Origin: Gammaproteobacteria bacterium
GTDB lineage: Bacteria; Pseudomonadota; Gammaproteobacteria; Chromatiales; Chromatiaceae
Reading direction: 5' to 3'
Assembly (NCBI GenBank): GCA_024275295.1
Contig: JAJRZI010000098.1
Location: forward strand, 1 to 51,553
Length of the DNA stretch: 51,553 bases
Shown: piece by piece, positions 29,067 through 40,480 of the stretch
How the letters are laid out: every line of letters starts with the position of its first letter
Position numbering within the stretch: the first letter of the stretch is position 1
Made by a program: the position numbers and the translations under genes
The notes under the pieces: generated by a model
The model's database searches: none
What the model saw: only the letters and a program-made list of their open reading frames with translations
Told to the model about the DNA's origin: nothing

Positions 29067-29564
29067 TTATGCATCAAAGATCTTTCTGGCCTCATCCAAT
29101 GCAATCATTACAGTCATATCATTAATAGGTGATTTGTGGAAACCGCAGTGCAGATAGAAACGTTTCGCTTCCTCAGATAGAGCATGAACCAATATGGCAC
29201 GTATGCCAGCTTGTTCTGCAACAATCAAAGTACGCATGATGGCATCCTTAAGCATGCCTACACCAATATCTTTGCCTTGCCACTGGGTACCCACTGCAAG
29301 ACGGCCTAATACCATGACAGGGATAGGTTCTGGCATATTTCTGCGTACCTTGCTAGAGGCTTCTTCTCTAGCAACGGCACCAACAGCTAAAGAGTAATAG
29401 CCAATGATGGTATTACCTTTGCAGACAACAAATGTTCGTGAGGCCCCTTTTCTTGCATTTTTGATAGCACGCTGTTGTAGCCAATCGTTCAGTGTTGCAT
29501 GGCCACAGTCAAAGGTTGAGGCATCATGCTTATCTGATATGGGGCAGGGGGCCTTTATTCCCAT
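29067..29564 (-). CDS. GNAT-family acetyltransferase toxin (TacT/AtaT-like)
   Basis: A 165-residue GNAT acetyltransferase. Paired with a DUF1778 antitoxin, such proteins acetylate aminoacyl-tRNA and stop translation. Visible are the opening FDCGHATLNDWLQQRAIKNARKG, FVVCKGNTIIGYYSL, the acetyl-CoA loop around LAVGTQWQGKDIGVGMLKDA and the C-terminal FYLHCGFHKSP with the conserved Tyr. The start overlaps the antitoxin stop by 10 nt, showing coupled translation. It lies just inside the left end of island unit 1. Confidence 0.9.
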   Translation of the reverse strand: MGIKAPCPISDKHDASTFDCGHATLNDWLQQRAIKNARKGASRTFVVCKGNTIIGYYSLAVGAVAREEASSKVRRNMPEPIPVMVLGRLAVGTQWQGKDIGVGMLKDAIMRTLIVAEQAGIRAILVHALSEEAKRFYLHCGFHKSPINDMTVMIALDEARKIFDA

Positions 29565-29830
29565 GGTGCTTTGTGCTCTATAAGCTTGCGTAGTGCTGGG
29601 TTGTCTTTAACTGGAGCTTCTAGAGCTTGGTTAAAGGCTTCAAAATCTACTTGATTTAGCATAAAAAGCCTCTGATCAAGCAGCACATTCTCAGCTTCAC
29701 GGCATGCGGCTTCCAGCATAAAGTCTGAGCGATTCTTACCTAATGCAGCTGCGGCATGATCAATTAGATTGCGCTGTGAATTTAACGCACGCAGATTGAT
29801 GGGGGCTGTTCGGGTTGCTGATTGAGCCAT
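29555..29830 (-). CDS. DUF1778 antitoxin (TacA-like ribbon-helix-helix)
   Basis: A 91-residue antitoxin with an N-terminal ribbon-helix-helix (PINLRALNSQRNLIDHAAAALGKNRSDFMLEAACREAE) that binds its own operator. The acidic/hydrophobic C-terminus (DNPALRKLIEHKAPWE) wraps the toxin. I chose ATG 29830 over an in-frame TTG at 29842 because GGAG lies 7 nt before the ATG. It is the upstream gene of the pair and is likely autoregulated through the palindrome at 29869. Confidence 0.9.
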   Translation of the reverse strand: MAQSATRTAPINLRALNSQRNLIDHAAAALGKNRSDFMLEAACREAENVLLDQRLFMLNQVDFEAFNQALEAPVKDNPALRKLIEHKAPWE

Positions 29831-29868
29831 GAGTATCTCCAATCCAAAAATTATGAGTAATACTTTAA

Positions 29869-29889
29869 TGTATATCGGTCAGATATACA
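29869..29889 (-). promoter_or_regulatory. Operator palindrome of the GNAT/DUF1778 operon
   Basis: TGTATATC and GATATACA form a perfect 8-bp inverted repeat around GGTCA, about 40 bp before the antitoxin ATG. It overlaps the likely promoter, as expected for ribbon-helix-helix autorepression. Confidence 0.6.
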
Positions 29890-30007
29890 ATTACTTGAGA
29901 AATGAAGTTGGAGAGGGGGCTTTTGTTATGAATAGTACTTGAATATAAATGTGAGTAATTTAGTAGTCTTGATTGTTATTTCTCAGAATCTTGACAATAA
30001 AATAATT

Positions 30008-30120
30008 GCAAGTGGAGTGGTGATAGGGGTGGCAAAGCTTGTAACCTATTGAAATATAAAGAAATGTAACGGCCTGCAAAGCCGTGGACCTCGGTTCGAT
30101 TCCGGGCTCAGCCTCCATTT
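30008..30120 (+). repeat. Right end of island unit 1 plus second tRNA-Cys 3' copy
   Basis: 30008-30069 is a 62-nt segment (GCAAGTGGAGTGGTGATAGG ... TAACCTATTGA ...) that matches the segment before the third copy at about two thirds of positions with no net length difference. 30070-30120 repeats the tRNA-Cys 3' half exactly, through CCATTT. It lacks the 5' half, so it is not a functional tRNA. Confidence 0.85.
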
Positions 30121-30142
30121 AATATCTTTATATTATTGGCCA

Positions 30143-30454
30143 TCAAGAGTCATTTTGATTCTCGATATGCGCCATAATATCCATGCTTTGGTGTGGAATG
30201 CCAATAATGTCAATGCCACCTGGTGTGACCTTGTACAAAACAAGATGCTTTCCCTCTGGAAAGCAATAATAACCAGGTTTTATATCCTCACGTTTTTTCC
30301 CAAGTAGTGGATTTATTGAAATCCATGAAAAACGCGATAGCAGCATACGCATATATTCGTCAGCCTGTTCAATGCCCCACTCTTCAACCGTGTACAGTCA
30401 GATCTCTTCCAGATCTGTCTCAGCCTGCTTGCGAAGAGTGTAATTGGTGGTCAT
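30143..30454 (-). pseudogene. parE: ParE-family toxin, interrupted by in-frame TGA
   Basis: A RelE/ParE-fold toxin gene of 103 sense codons. Codon 19 (30398-30400) is TGA, where the family has Trp: the frame reads TNYTLRKQAETDLEEI-stop-LYTVEEWG. The remainder is intact (NPLLGKKREDIKPGYYCFPEGKHLVLYKV and the C-terminal GIPHQSMD), so a single TGG-to-TGA change is the only lesion. Its ATG overlaps the parD stop (ATGA). An internal ATG at 30352 would give a 69-residue piece lacking the first helices. The toxin is probably off, while the antitoxin survives. Confidence 0.88.
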
Positions 30455-30696
30455 TTGACGTGCTTGTTGTGCAGTTTTGTAATGAAAGACTCGCCATTAA
30501 AATCGTCGACAACAGGGCTGTTTTCACCTGCCAGGAGCTTTTCTCTCAATGCTTGCAGTTTTATTTCGTCTGTTTCCAGTTTACGAAGACCTGCACGAAC
30601 CACTTCGCTGACTGACTGAAAACGGCCCTGATGGATCTTTTCTGCCACGAACTTATCAAAGTGTTCCCCAAGGGTAACTGATGTATTTCTGAGCAT
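30451..30696 (-). CDS. parD: ParD-family antitoxin
   Basis: An 81-residue ribbon-helix-helix antitoxin starting MLRNTSVTLGEHFDKFVAEK, with QSVSEVVRAGLRKLETDE as the DNA-binding and dimer helices and a toxin-binding tail ending in HNKHVK. The frame is complete and AGAGGA lies upstream. It opens the second toxin-antitoxin operon, at the left end of island unit 2. Intact antitoxin beside a broken toxin is the viable order of decay. Confidence 0.92.
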   Translation of the reverse strand: MLRNTSVTLGEHFDKFVAEKIHQGRFQSVSEVVRAGLRKLETDEIKLQALREKLLAGENSPVVDDFNGESFITKLHNKHVK

Positions 30697-30990
30697 AAGG
30701 TTTATCCTCTTGTGTTGCTGTATTAAAAATTAATACAGCATACCTGGTTAGGCAAGTTTATGATTGACATTACTTGAGAAATGGAGTGTAAGCCCAAAGC
30801 AGTAATGTCCCCTTTGCCTGCTCAAGCTGGAGTAGAAGAACCTGGACTATGAGGTGGCCAAGAAGAAATTCAGGCGTAGTGGTGAGGGGGAGCTTGGGGG
30901 GTATGGGCTGATAAATTTGCTGGGAGTGAATTTGAATGCACGCGGAATCCCCCCAAGAGTTTTGCAAGTATCTCTAACCCAGGCACTATG
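30697..30990. other. Noncoding gap between parD and the ATPase gene
   Basis: I see no credible gene here. ATTACTTGAGAAATG (30769-30783) repeats the 15-mer at 29890-29904, which lies in the same place upstream of the first toxin-antitoxin operon. CTTGGGGGG (30893-30901) and CCCCCCAAG (30949-30957) form a distant inverted repeat. The rest is unassigned and may be decayed coding sequence. Confidence 0.5.
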
Positions 30991-33723
30991 TCAGTGCGGT
31001 AACTTTGGTTTGGAGGCATTTTGATCCAGGTAACGCACGATAGACTTCTCCAACTCAACCAGAAACAGTACAGAGGAAGAGACCAGCAGAATGGATAGCC
31101 ATTGTTTGAGTTCGATGGTTGTGCTGCCAAACAGGGTCTGCATGAACGCAAGATAAGTGAAACCGAGCTGGAAGATGAGGAGTACGCCAATGGCCATCAG
31201 CACATAGCGGTTGCCGGTCAGCCCCTCCCAGCTGAATATCGAAGCGGTGATATAACGTGAATTGAAGAGATAGAAGATCTCGAACATGACCAGTGTGTTC
31301 ACTGCGACCGTGCGTGCATGTTCGATGGTGGCACCTTGTGCCATATCCCACATAAAAAGACCAAATGCCCCACTCATCAGGATAATGGAGACAAACAGAA
31401 TGCGCCATAAAAGGTGGGGTGTGAGTATTGGCTTTTGGGCTTCGCGAGGTGGGCGGCACATGACATTCTGTTCAGGTGGTTCAAATGCCAGTGATAGCGC
31501 CAGGGTGACAGCCGTCACCATATTCACCCAGAGTATCTGTACCGGCGTGAGTGGCAACTGTTGAAAGCCCAGTATGATGGCGGCAAGAATAATGAGTGCT
31601 TCGCCACCGTTGGTTGGCAGAATAAAGAGAATGGCCTTTTTCAGGTTGTCGTAGACGGTGCGGCCCTCTTCGACCGCATAGGCGATGGATGCAAAATTAT
31701 CATCGGCCAGAACCATTTCAGCGGCCTCTTTAGCCACCTCTGTGCCGTTGTGACCCATAGCGGTACCGACATCGGCACGCTTCAGCGCCGGTGCATCGTT
31801 AACGCCGTCACCGGTCATCGCCACAATCGAACCCCGCCCCTGCAACAACCTGACCAGGCGCAGCTTATGCTCAGGATTAACCCGTGCGTAGACATCGACA
31901 TCCTCTACCTGCTGCCGCAGCTCATCCTCACTCATCCGGTCAATTGCCTCTCCAGTGAGCAGGTCATCGCTATTGATAAGCTGTAGCTGCCGGGCGATTG
32001 CGAGTGCTGTAGTGCCGTGGTCGCCGGTGATCATCTTCACCCGAATGCCCGCCTTGACACAGGCTTGCACAGCTCCAATGGCCTCCTCACGCGGGGGGTC
32101 AATCAGGCCAAACATGCCCAGCATAACCAGCCCATTCTCTACATCACTGAACTTTAGCTCCATCTGTTCATAGCCTACGGGTTTGACGGCAATGGCCAGC
32201 ACGCGCTGACCTTGCTGCGCCATCTCTTCAACACGGGATGACCAGTAGTCACTATCCAGGGGCCGGTCGCCATCGATGGTTCTCTGCTGAGTGCACATCT
32301 CCAACAGACGCTCAGGCGCACCTTTGATGAAGATGAAGGCATCACCGCCGTGGCTGTGGTGCAGCGTTGCCATAAAGCGATGCTCTGACTCAAAGGGGAT
32401 GAGATCCGTGCGCGGGTACTGTTTTCCCTCCGCTTCAATATCCAGCCCGGCTTTTAGGCCGGAAATCAGCAATGCCCCCTCCATCGGATCGCCGTGGACG
32501 ATCCATTCATCTGCACCCTGTTCGAGCGATGTGTCATTACAGAGCAGAGCGGCTCTGGTCACCTCCAGCAGAAGAGGCCTTTCGAGTGGCAGAATATCTC
32601 TGTCGGAAAGCGATATAGCGCCGTGGGGATCGTAACCTGTACCTTCCAGGTCAAAGAGATGGGCGGCGGTGGTGATAGTGCGTACGGTCATTTCATTGCG
32701 GGTCAGGGTGCCGGTCTTATCCGAGCAGATGACGCTGACGGCACCCAGGGTCTCAACCGCAGGCAGATGGCGGATAATGGCATTACGCCGCGCCATGCGC
32801 TGCACCCCGATGGCCAGTGTGATGGTCATGATGGCAGGCAGCCCTTCATGAATGGCAGCAACTGCCAGACTGACCGCTGCAAGAAACATCTCGGCAGCAA
32901 GATAGTCACGCAGCAGTACGCCAAATGCGAAGGTGATCCCGGCAATGGCCACGATGGCCACCGTAAGCCAGCGGCCAAACTGAGCCATCTGGCGTAACAG
33001 CGGGGTAGTCACAGACTCCACCTCCGATACCAGCTTGCTGATCAGGCCAATCTCGGTCTGTGCGCCGGTGGCGATCACCACGCCTCGCCCCTGGCCATGC
33101 GTCACTAGAGTGCTTGAAAAGGCCATGCAACGGCGGTCGCCGATAACGCTCTCCTGTGTCACAGGATCGGTGATCTTATCCACTGCCATCGATTCACCGG
33201 TCAGGGCCGACTCCTGAATCTGAAGCCCCTTGGCCTGGAACAAGCGCAGGTCCGCCGGAACTTTATCGCCGGATTGCAGCAAGACAATATCACCCGGCAC
33301 CAATGCTTCAGCCGGTATGGTCATCTGTCGGCCATCACGCATAACCATCGCATTGGGGGAGAGCATTTGTCGTATGGCTCTCAAGGCATCCTCTGCCTTG
33401 CCCTCCTGTACCACGCCGATCATGGCATTTAGCAGCACAACCCCAAAGATCACACTGGCATCCACCCAGTGCCCCAGCACTGCTGTGACAACACCGGCAG
33501 CCATCAACACATAGATCAGCACATTGTGGAATTGATAGAGAAAACGCAGCAGTGAGCCGCGCTTTTTTGCTTCAGGGAGCCGGTTTGGCCCATGTTTGGC
33601 GAGCCGGTTACCGGCCTCTTCTTTTGCGAGTCCATGGGGTGTTGTTGCAAGTGATTCAAGGGCTGTTTTTGCGCTTTTTGCATGCCAAACCGATGCAGCC
33701 AACTGATCATTTAGCATCTTCAA
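30991..33723 (-). CDS. P-type cation-transporting ATPase (P2A/PMR1-like)
   Basis: A 910-residue transporter with the full P2-type layout: N-terminal cation-ATPase domain, actuator domain with ESALTGES (residues about 171-178), phosphorylation motif SDKTGTLT (Asp335), KGAPERLLEMC in the nucleotide domain, hinge TGDGVNDAPALKRADVG and about ten membrane helices. The M4 transport motif reads AAIHEGLPAIM, with His292 where Ca-type pumps have Pro (PEGLP); the ion-binding Glu is kept. The substrate is probably a divalent cation; sequence alone does not settle which. It lies next to the Czc operon on the same strand, 154 nt upstream of nothing but the island repeat, so it has its own promoter. Confidence 0.88.
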   Translation of the reverse strand: MKMLNDQLAASVWHAKSAKTALESLATTPHGLAKEEAGNRLAKHGPNRLPEAKKRGSLLRFLYQFHNVLIYVLMAAGVVTAVLGHWVDASVIFGVVLLNAMIGVVQEGKAEDALRAIRQMLSPNAMVMRDGRQMTIPAEALVPGDIVLLQSGDKVPADLRLFQAKGLQIQESALTGESMAVDKITDPVTQESVIGDRRCMAFSSTLVTHGQGRGVVIATGAQTEIGLISKLVSEVESVTTPLLRQMAQFGRWLTVAIVAIAGITFAFGVLLRDYLAAEMFLAAVSLAVAAIHEGLPAIMTITLAIGVQRMARRNAIIRHLPAVETLGAVSVICSDKTGTLTRNEMTVRTITTAAHLFDLEGTGYDPHGAISLSDRDILPLERPLLLEVTRAALLCNDTSLEQGADEWIVHGDPMEGALLISGLKAGLDIEAEGKQYPRTDLIPFESEHRFMATLHHSHGGDAFIFIKGAPERLLEMCTQQRTIDGDRPLDSDYWSSRVEEMAQQGQRVLAIAVKPVGYEQMELKFSDVENGLVMLGMFGLIDPPREEAIGAVQACVKAGIRVKMITGDHGTTALAIARQLQLINSDDLLTGEAIDRMSEDELRQQVEDVDVYARVNPEHKLRLVRLLQGRGSIVAMTGDGVNDAPALKRADVGTAMGHNGTEVAKEAAEMVLADDNFASIAYAVEEGRTVYDNLKKAILFILPTNGGEALIILAAIILGFQQLPLTPVQILWVNMVTAVTLALSLAFEPPEQNVMCRPPREAQKPILTPHLLWRILFVSIILMSGAFGLFMWDMAQGATIEHARTVAVNTLVMFEIFYLFNSRYITASIFSWEGLTGNRYVLMAIGVLLIFQLGFTYLAFMQTLFGSTTIELKQWLSILLVSSSVLFLVELEKSIVRYLDQNASKPKLPH

Positions 33724-33838
33724 ATGCTCCTTTACAAAATGCCAATCTTCATTGCACTGCCTATAAGATTAGCCCACTGGGGGCGGAGCGTGATAAAAAT
33801 GGGCGAGGGGTGCCCTAAGATGGGATTGCTACATTACT

Positions 33839-33866
33839 CGCTCCCACGCTCCTGCGTGGGAACGAG
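33839..33866. repeat. REP-like palindrome after czcA
   Basis: TCCCACGC-TCCT-GCGTGGGA (33842-33861) lies within CGCTCCCACGCTCCTG...GGAACGAG. Palindromes of this type recur in sulfur-oxidising gammaproteobacteria. It lies just past the czcA stop and could protect the 3' end of the efflux mRNA; no T-run follows. Confidence 0.6.
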
Positions 33867-33877
33867 ATGGGTTCGAC

Positions 33878-37018
<3,141 letters not shown>

Positions 37019-38278
37019 TTAGTGATCGTGAGATGCGCCGGATTTTTCGATATCGGCTTTGATGACGTAGCTGTTTTCGCTGACATAGCGGATGCCGGGT
37101 TCCAGGCCACCCAGTACCTCAGCCCACTCACCCGTTTGCAGGCCAAGATCCAGCATGCGAACTTCGTACTCCTCACCAATTTGCGCATAGACCACGGTAA
37201 AATCCCTAAAGGCCTGTAGCCCCGTCTGTTTTACCGCTAAAGCAGCAGTGTGTTCACCGACGGTTATTTTTGCGCTGATATAACGTCCTGGACGCAGTTG
37301 GCCCTTTTTATTATTCAACACCACCCGAATTTTCACGGACTGATTGCTCTCTGCCGCAACATTAATTCGGGAGACTCTGCCGCTGGCTGTTTGGCCACTC
37401 GTTGTATCGGTGATGGTGACAGGTGCGCCAATTTTGACTTGTGCCAGATCGGCAGGAAAGACCGACAGCTCAGCCCAAACAGAGGCGGTATCCATAATCA
37501 TGAAGAGTTGACGCCCATCTGTCTGTTCACCGACGTTGGCATCACGTTGGGTTATCACGCCACTAATCGGTGCGGTAATGTTAAATAGCTGCAAGCTTTC
37601 GTTGCTTTCAACGGTGGCCAGTTTTTGGCCTTTACGAACCCGCTCGCCGAGTGAGGGCAAGACAGACTTGATCATGCCATCAAAACGGGCGCTGATTCTG
37701 CGTATGCGCTCTCTATTTGCCGTAATCTGGCCATAGACAGCAATGGTTTTTTGCATAACCACCGGGCCTGCAATCAGCGTTTCGATCTCCAGGGCTTCAG
37801 CGACTGCATCTTTAATCCTGGTGCGCCCTTCAAAGTTATCGTATTGCCAGCGGTATGTTGCCCCATCGTGTATCGCATTGATCGTGACGATAAATGAGTG
37901 GGGTTCGTAGATGACGGTATCACCGCGTAACACATCACCCTGGGGATTGAATTTGATCTGGTCAACCTTGCCGCCAAGACGGGTCAAGGTGATGTTAAGG
38001 TCTATCGCTTCAGGTGCCAGTAGTTGCCCATTTTTTGTTGCCCAGGCGCGAAATTCAGGCGGTACACCTGTCTCAAAAATGGCCAGTTCAAGGGTGAAAT
38101 CACCCTCTTTTAGTAGCCGTCCTCGATGCGGGCCTTTTTGGGGTTCTGCCTCGGTTTCAACCGCTTCACTGTGGAGAGTCGTTGACGGCATGAGTCGCTC
38201 TAAATTCAGATCACCACAAGCGCTGAGGAGTGCGGTCAGTAGGAGCATGAGCATGGCTCTATTTATCACTGTTTTCAT
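37019..38278 (-). CDS. czcB: Periplasmic adaptor (membrane fusion) lipoprotein, CzcB family
   Basis: A 419-residue adaptor joining the RND pump to the outer-membrane channel. The signal peptide ends in a lipobox (LLTALLSACGD, Cys21), so it is anchored as a lipoprotein. A GPHRGRLLKEGDFTLELAIFE domain, common to heavy-metal adaptors, precedes the split lipoyl/barrel core (VYGQITANRERIRRISARFDG, ITAPISGVITQRDANVGEQ). The C-terminus SGASHDH may bind metal. Its ATG overlaps the czcC stop (ATGA). Confidence 0.9.
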   Translation of the reverse strand: MKTVINRAMLMLLLTALLSACGDLNLERLMPSTTLHSEAVETEAEPQKGPHRGRLLKEGDFTLELAIFETGVPPEFRAWATKNGQLLAPEAIDLNITLTRLGGKVDQIKFNPQGDVLRGDTVIYEPHSFIVTINAIHDGATYRWQYDNFEGRTRIKDAVAEALEIETLIAGPVVMQKTIAVYGQITANRERIRRISARFDGMIKSVLPSLGERVRKGQKLATVESNESLQLFNITAPISGVITQRDANVGEQTDGRQLFMIMDTASVWAELSVFPADLAQVKIGAPVTITDTTSGQTASGRVSRINVAAESNQSVKIRVVLNNKKGQLRPGRYISAKITVGEHTAALAVKQTGLQAFRDFTVVYAQIGEEYEVRMLDLGLQTGEWAEVLGGLEPGIRYVSENSYVIKADIEKSGASHDH

Positions 38279-39561
38279 AACGAGCCTCCTGCTGCTGTTG
38301 GTTCTGTTAAACGCACACCCGTCAGTCGTTCGATCTCAATCATGTTATGACGCGCATCAATGCTGGCTTCGATCAATGCATTGTGTGCATCCAGCACCTC
38401 AGTCTGAACAGTGCGCCACTCCAGGTAGCTGTAACGTCCAAGATTGTATGCGCGCAGCGTCTCTGTGAGCGCCTGTTCAAGCGGTGGGATAATCTCACCA
38501 CGCAACGTATCGATGACATGCAAACTGTGTTGTAGCTTTTCATAGATAACGTAGAGCGTGGTTTCGATGTGAATGCGCATAGCGCTCTCTTGCTTGTCTG
38601 TTTTAGCCAGATTGGCACGTGCTGCCGCAATGCGCCCCGGATTTCGAGTGCGCTCGCCAAAGGGGATGGTGATGCCAGCGACAAATGCCTGGTCATTGCT
38701 GCTGTTGCTATGGCGAACTCCTGCATTCAGACGCCAGCTTGGTCTCTCTTTAGCCAGTGCGAGCTGTAACTCCGCCTTTTTCAGAAGCCGTTCTGATGAT
38801 AGCCGGGTGAACTCAGGGTTTTGTTGTAGCCGTGACTTGAGTGTTTCAAATGATGCAATTTGGAGCGTTCCGTTAATGTTACCCTCAACCCGTGCAAAGG
38901 CAGGTGTCACCTCTCCCCACTGAGCTGCTAAGCGGCGATTCGCTGATACCCGCTCATGGTCAATATCTTCGCGTTCCAGTTTTCTGCGTGCCAGTTCAGC
39001 TTGTGCTCTGGAGAGTTCGGCTTTAGGTGTCTTGCCTGCTTTCACTCGTTTAGCTACTGATCTGATCGTCTCCTGTGCAATCTGAACTGCTTTGTCCGCA
39101 TTAACCTCTCGTGCCTGATAGGCCAAACTGACAAGGTAACGGCGTGCTGTCTCAGCCGCAGCATCCAGCTGCCTGACATCTGCTTCAACAGTGAGCAGGG
39201 ATGAACCTGCACGCGCTGCATTAATATGACGCTGGCGGACTCCGCGCTCAACCACCCAACTGATACTGAGGGTTGCCTGGGCGCTATCCACGCCGCGGTT
39301 ATCGCCCGTGCCTAAAACATCTTCCAGCTCAAAGCTTAATTCAGGGCTGGGTGCAAGCCCCGCCTGTAGCGCGTGCCCTTGCTGCGCTTTAAGCTGGTAG
39401 TCAAAGGTGTGCAGATCCGGGTTCTGCTCAATGGTTCTGGTGACGGCTTCATGCAGGTTAATCGTGCGCTTGCCTGCATCAAAACCGGGGGCTGCACTCA
39501 CGGCTGTACTGAGTAGTGCCAAATAAAACAGAGCCGACTGCTTACCTGTTTTTCTCGGCAT
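38275..39561 (-). CDS. czcC: Outer-membrane efflux channel, CzcC/TolC family
   Basis: A 428-residue outer-membrane factor with two long coiled-coil TolC repeats (for example LHEAVTRTIEQNPDLHTFDYQLKAQ and ALAKERPSWRLNAGVRHSNSSND). From ATG 39561 it has a clean signal peptide (MPRKTGKQSALFYLALLSTA...SAA). An AGGAG with ideal 7-nt spacing instead serves an ATG at 39578 that is one base out of frame across a run of six T, so either the run varies in length or the ATG at 39561 uses a weak site. It is the second gene of the operon. Confidence 0.88.
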   Translation of the reverse strand: MPRKTGKQSALFYLALLSTAVSAAPGFDAGKRTINLHEAVTRTIEQNPDLHTFDYQLKAQQGHALQAGLAPSPELSFELEDVLGTGDNRGVDSAQATLSISWVVERGVRQRHINAARAGSSLLTVEADVRQLDAAAETARRYLVSLAYQAREVNADKAVQIAQETIRSVAKRVKAGKTPKAELSRAQAELARRKLEREDIDHERVSANRRLAAQWGEVTPAFARVEGNINGTLQIASFETLKSRLQQNPEFTRLSSERLLKKAELQLALAKERPSWRLNAGVRHSNSSNDQAFVAGITIPFGERTRNPGRIAAARANLAKTDKQESAMRIHIETTLYVIYEKLQHSLHVIDTLRGEIIPPLEQALTETLRAYNLGRYSYLEWRTVQTEVLDAHNALIEASIDARHNMIEIERLTGVRLTEPTAAGGSL

Positions 39562-39596
39562 AAAAAAGATCTCAACATGACCCAACTCCTAACGTA

Positions 39597-39695
39597 GTGT
39601 CGTTAATACGACACACACGGAAAAACCTCAACAATAAGAAAACATGCAGCATTGCGTGGTACAGACCTGGATCAGATCCGCATGTACAGCAATGC
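39597..39695 (-). promoter_or_regulatory. Palindromes in the czcI-czcC spacer
   Basis: GTGTCGT-TAAT-ACGACAC (39597-39614) is a perfect 7-bp dyad about 40 nt before czcC. A second, longer imperfect inverted repeat joins GCATTGC (39649) to GCAATGC (39695), with GGATC-A-GATCC inside. Candidates are an operator or an mRNA hairpin controlling entry into czcCBA. No metal-regulator gene is nearby to assign them to. Confidence 0.4.
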
Positions 39696-39714
39696 CATCA
39701 GAAAGAGTAAGGCG

Positions 39715-40143
39715 TTAGAGTGGAGGAGCGCGCAGTGGTGGAGAAAGGTGATATTGCCAGGGAAGAATAGCGTCTTTATCACGACGCCGATGAAATGTCT
39801 GCCGATAGAAAGCAGCCAGGAGTAAAGCAAATACAGTGACAAGTAAAGCCAGCGTAAGCACGCTGTTGGAAACCTTTTTCAGCAGGCCATACGAACTTAC
39901 ATCAAGCTCTGACAGTACCTCATCGTGGTGATCACCATGGGAAACGTCGATAGAAAGATGCGCTTCACTCAGATGTGAATGCTCAGCCGCCGCCTTGGTG
40001 GCAATGTGACTCTGTTGCTGACCATGGTTATGATCAAGATTGTGTACATGCAGTTTTACATCCTGAGCACACAATAGCGCTATGGAGAGAAACAGTGCCC
40101 ACAGGAATAAAGTTCGTTTTTTTGTCTGACGGAAAAAAATCAT
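39715..40143 (-). CDS. Small His-rich membrane protein, CzcI-like
   Basis: A 142-residue protein that heads the efflux operon. A hydrophobic N-terminal segment (about residues 11-27) precedes a His-rich stretch with eleven His between residues 32 and 73 (LHVHNLDHNHG, EHSHLSEAHL, SHGDHHDE). A second membrane helix (about 93-112) and a basic tail ending in PPLRAPPL follow. The layout fits a periplasmic metal-buffering or sensing loop, as in CzcI-like proteins found before czcCBA. The role in regulation is inferred from position only. 153 nt separate it from czcC. Confidence 0.6.
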   Translation of the reverse strand: MIFFRQTKKRTLFLWALFLSIALLCAQDVKLHVHNLDHNHGQQQSHIATKAAAEHSHLSEAHLSIDVSHGDHHDEVLSELDVSSYGLLKKVSNSVLTLALLVTVFALLLAAFYRQTFHRRRDKDAILPWQYHLSPPLRAPPL

Positions 40144-40234
40144 CGGCGGCAGTTTAGGCGAATATATTGGCCAAAAGCAAGTATCGATAATGGCCTAAGA
40201 GTCTTTAAGCTTGAATATCAGCCAGTTCTAAGAA

Positions 40235-40300
40235 GGTTTCCCCCCCTGGGTGGAAACCCTCCCCTGCAGTGCCTACAGGGGAGGAGCGCCGGAATCCGGC
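40235..40300. repeat. Three consecutive hairpins upstream of the efflux operon
   Basis: GGTTTCC / GGAAACC (40235-40258), CTCCCCTG / CAGGGGAG (40259-40283) and GCCGG / CCGGC (40288-40300) follow one another without gaps. They lie between the czcI-like gene and a truncated gene, and may mark an old recombination junction or bidirectional terminators. Confidence 0.5.
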
Positions 40301-40480
40301 TAATGTGTATCATTCAGATCGAGAAGATCCACTCGGGTCACTTCGCCATCTTCATCAAAGACATCGAATACGGTGGCTTGACCAAACGGATCGCGTTGAT
40401 ACTCCAGTGCCTTCTTGGCTGCTTCGATCGGTGTCTCAGCATCGATCTCGATTTCCCACACCAGATTGTATGTCCAAGCC
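40300..40480 (-). pseudogene. Truncated small hypothetical protein
   Basis: The readable part is YNLVWEIEIDAETPIEAAKKALEYQRDP followed by ATVFDVFDEDGEVTRVDL, a recognisable small conserved protein of unknown function usually starting a few residues before this. Upstream, the frame continues only through sequence that belongs to the opposite-strand PcfJ-like fragment, so the start has been lost at a junction near 40475. It ends with TAG at 40300. Confidence 0.5.

Noticed and set aside
30770-30967. A 65-residue minus-strand frame upstream of parD
   Set aside because: Low-complexity, unrecognised, and it contains a repeat shared with noncoding DNA upstream of the other TA operon.
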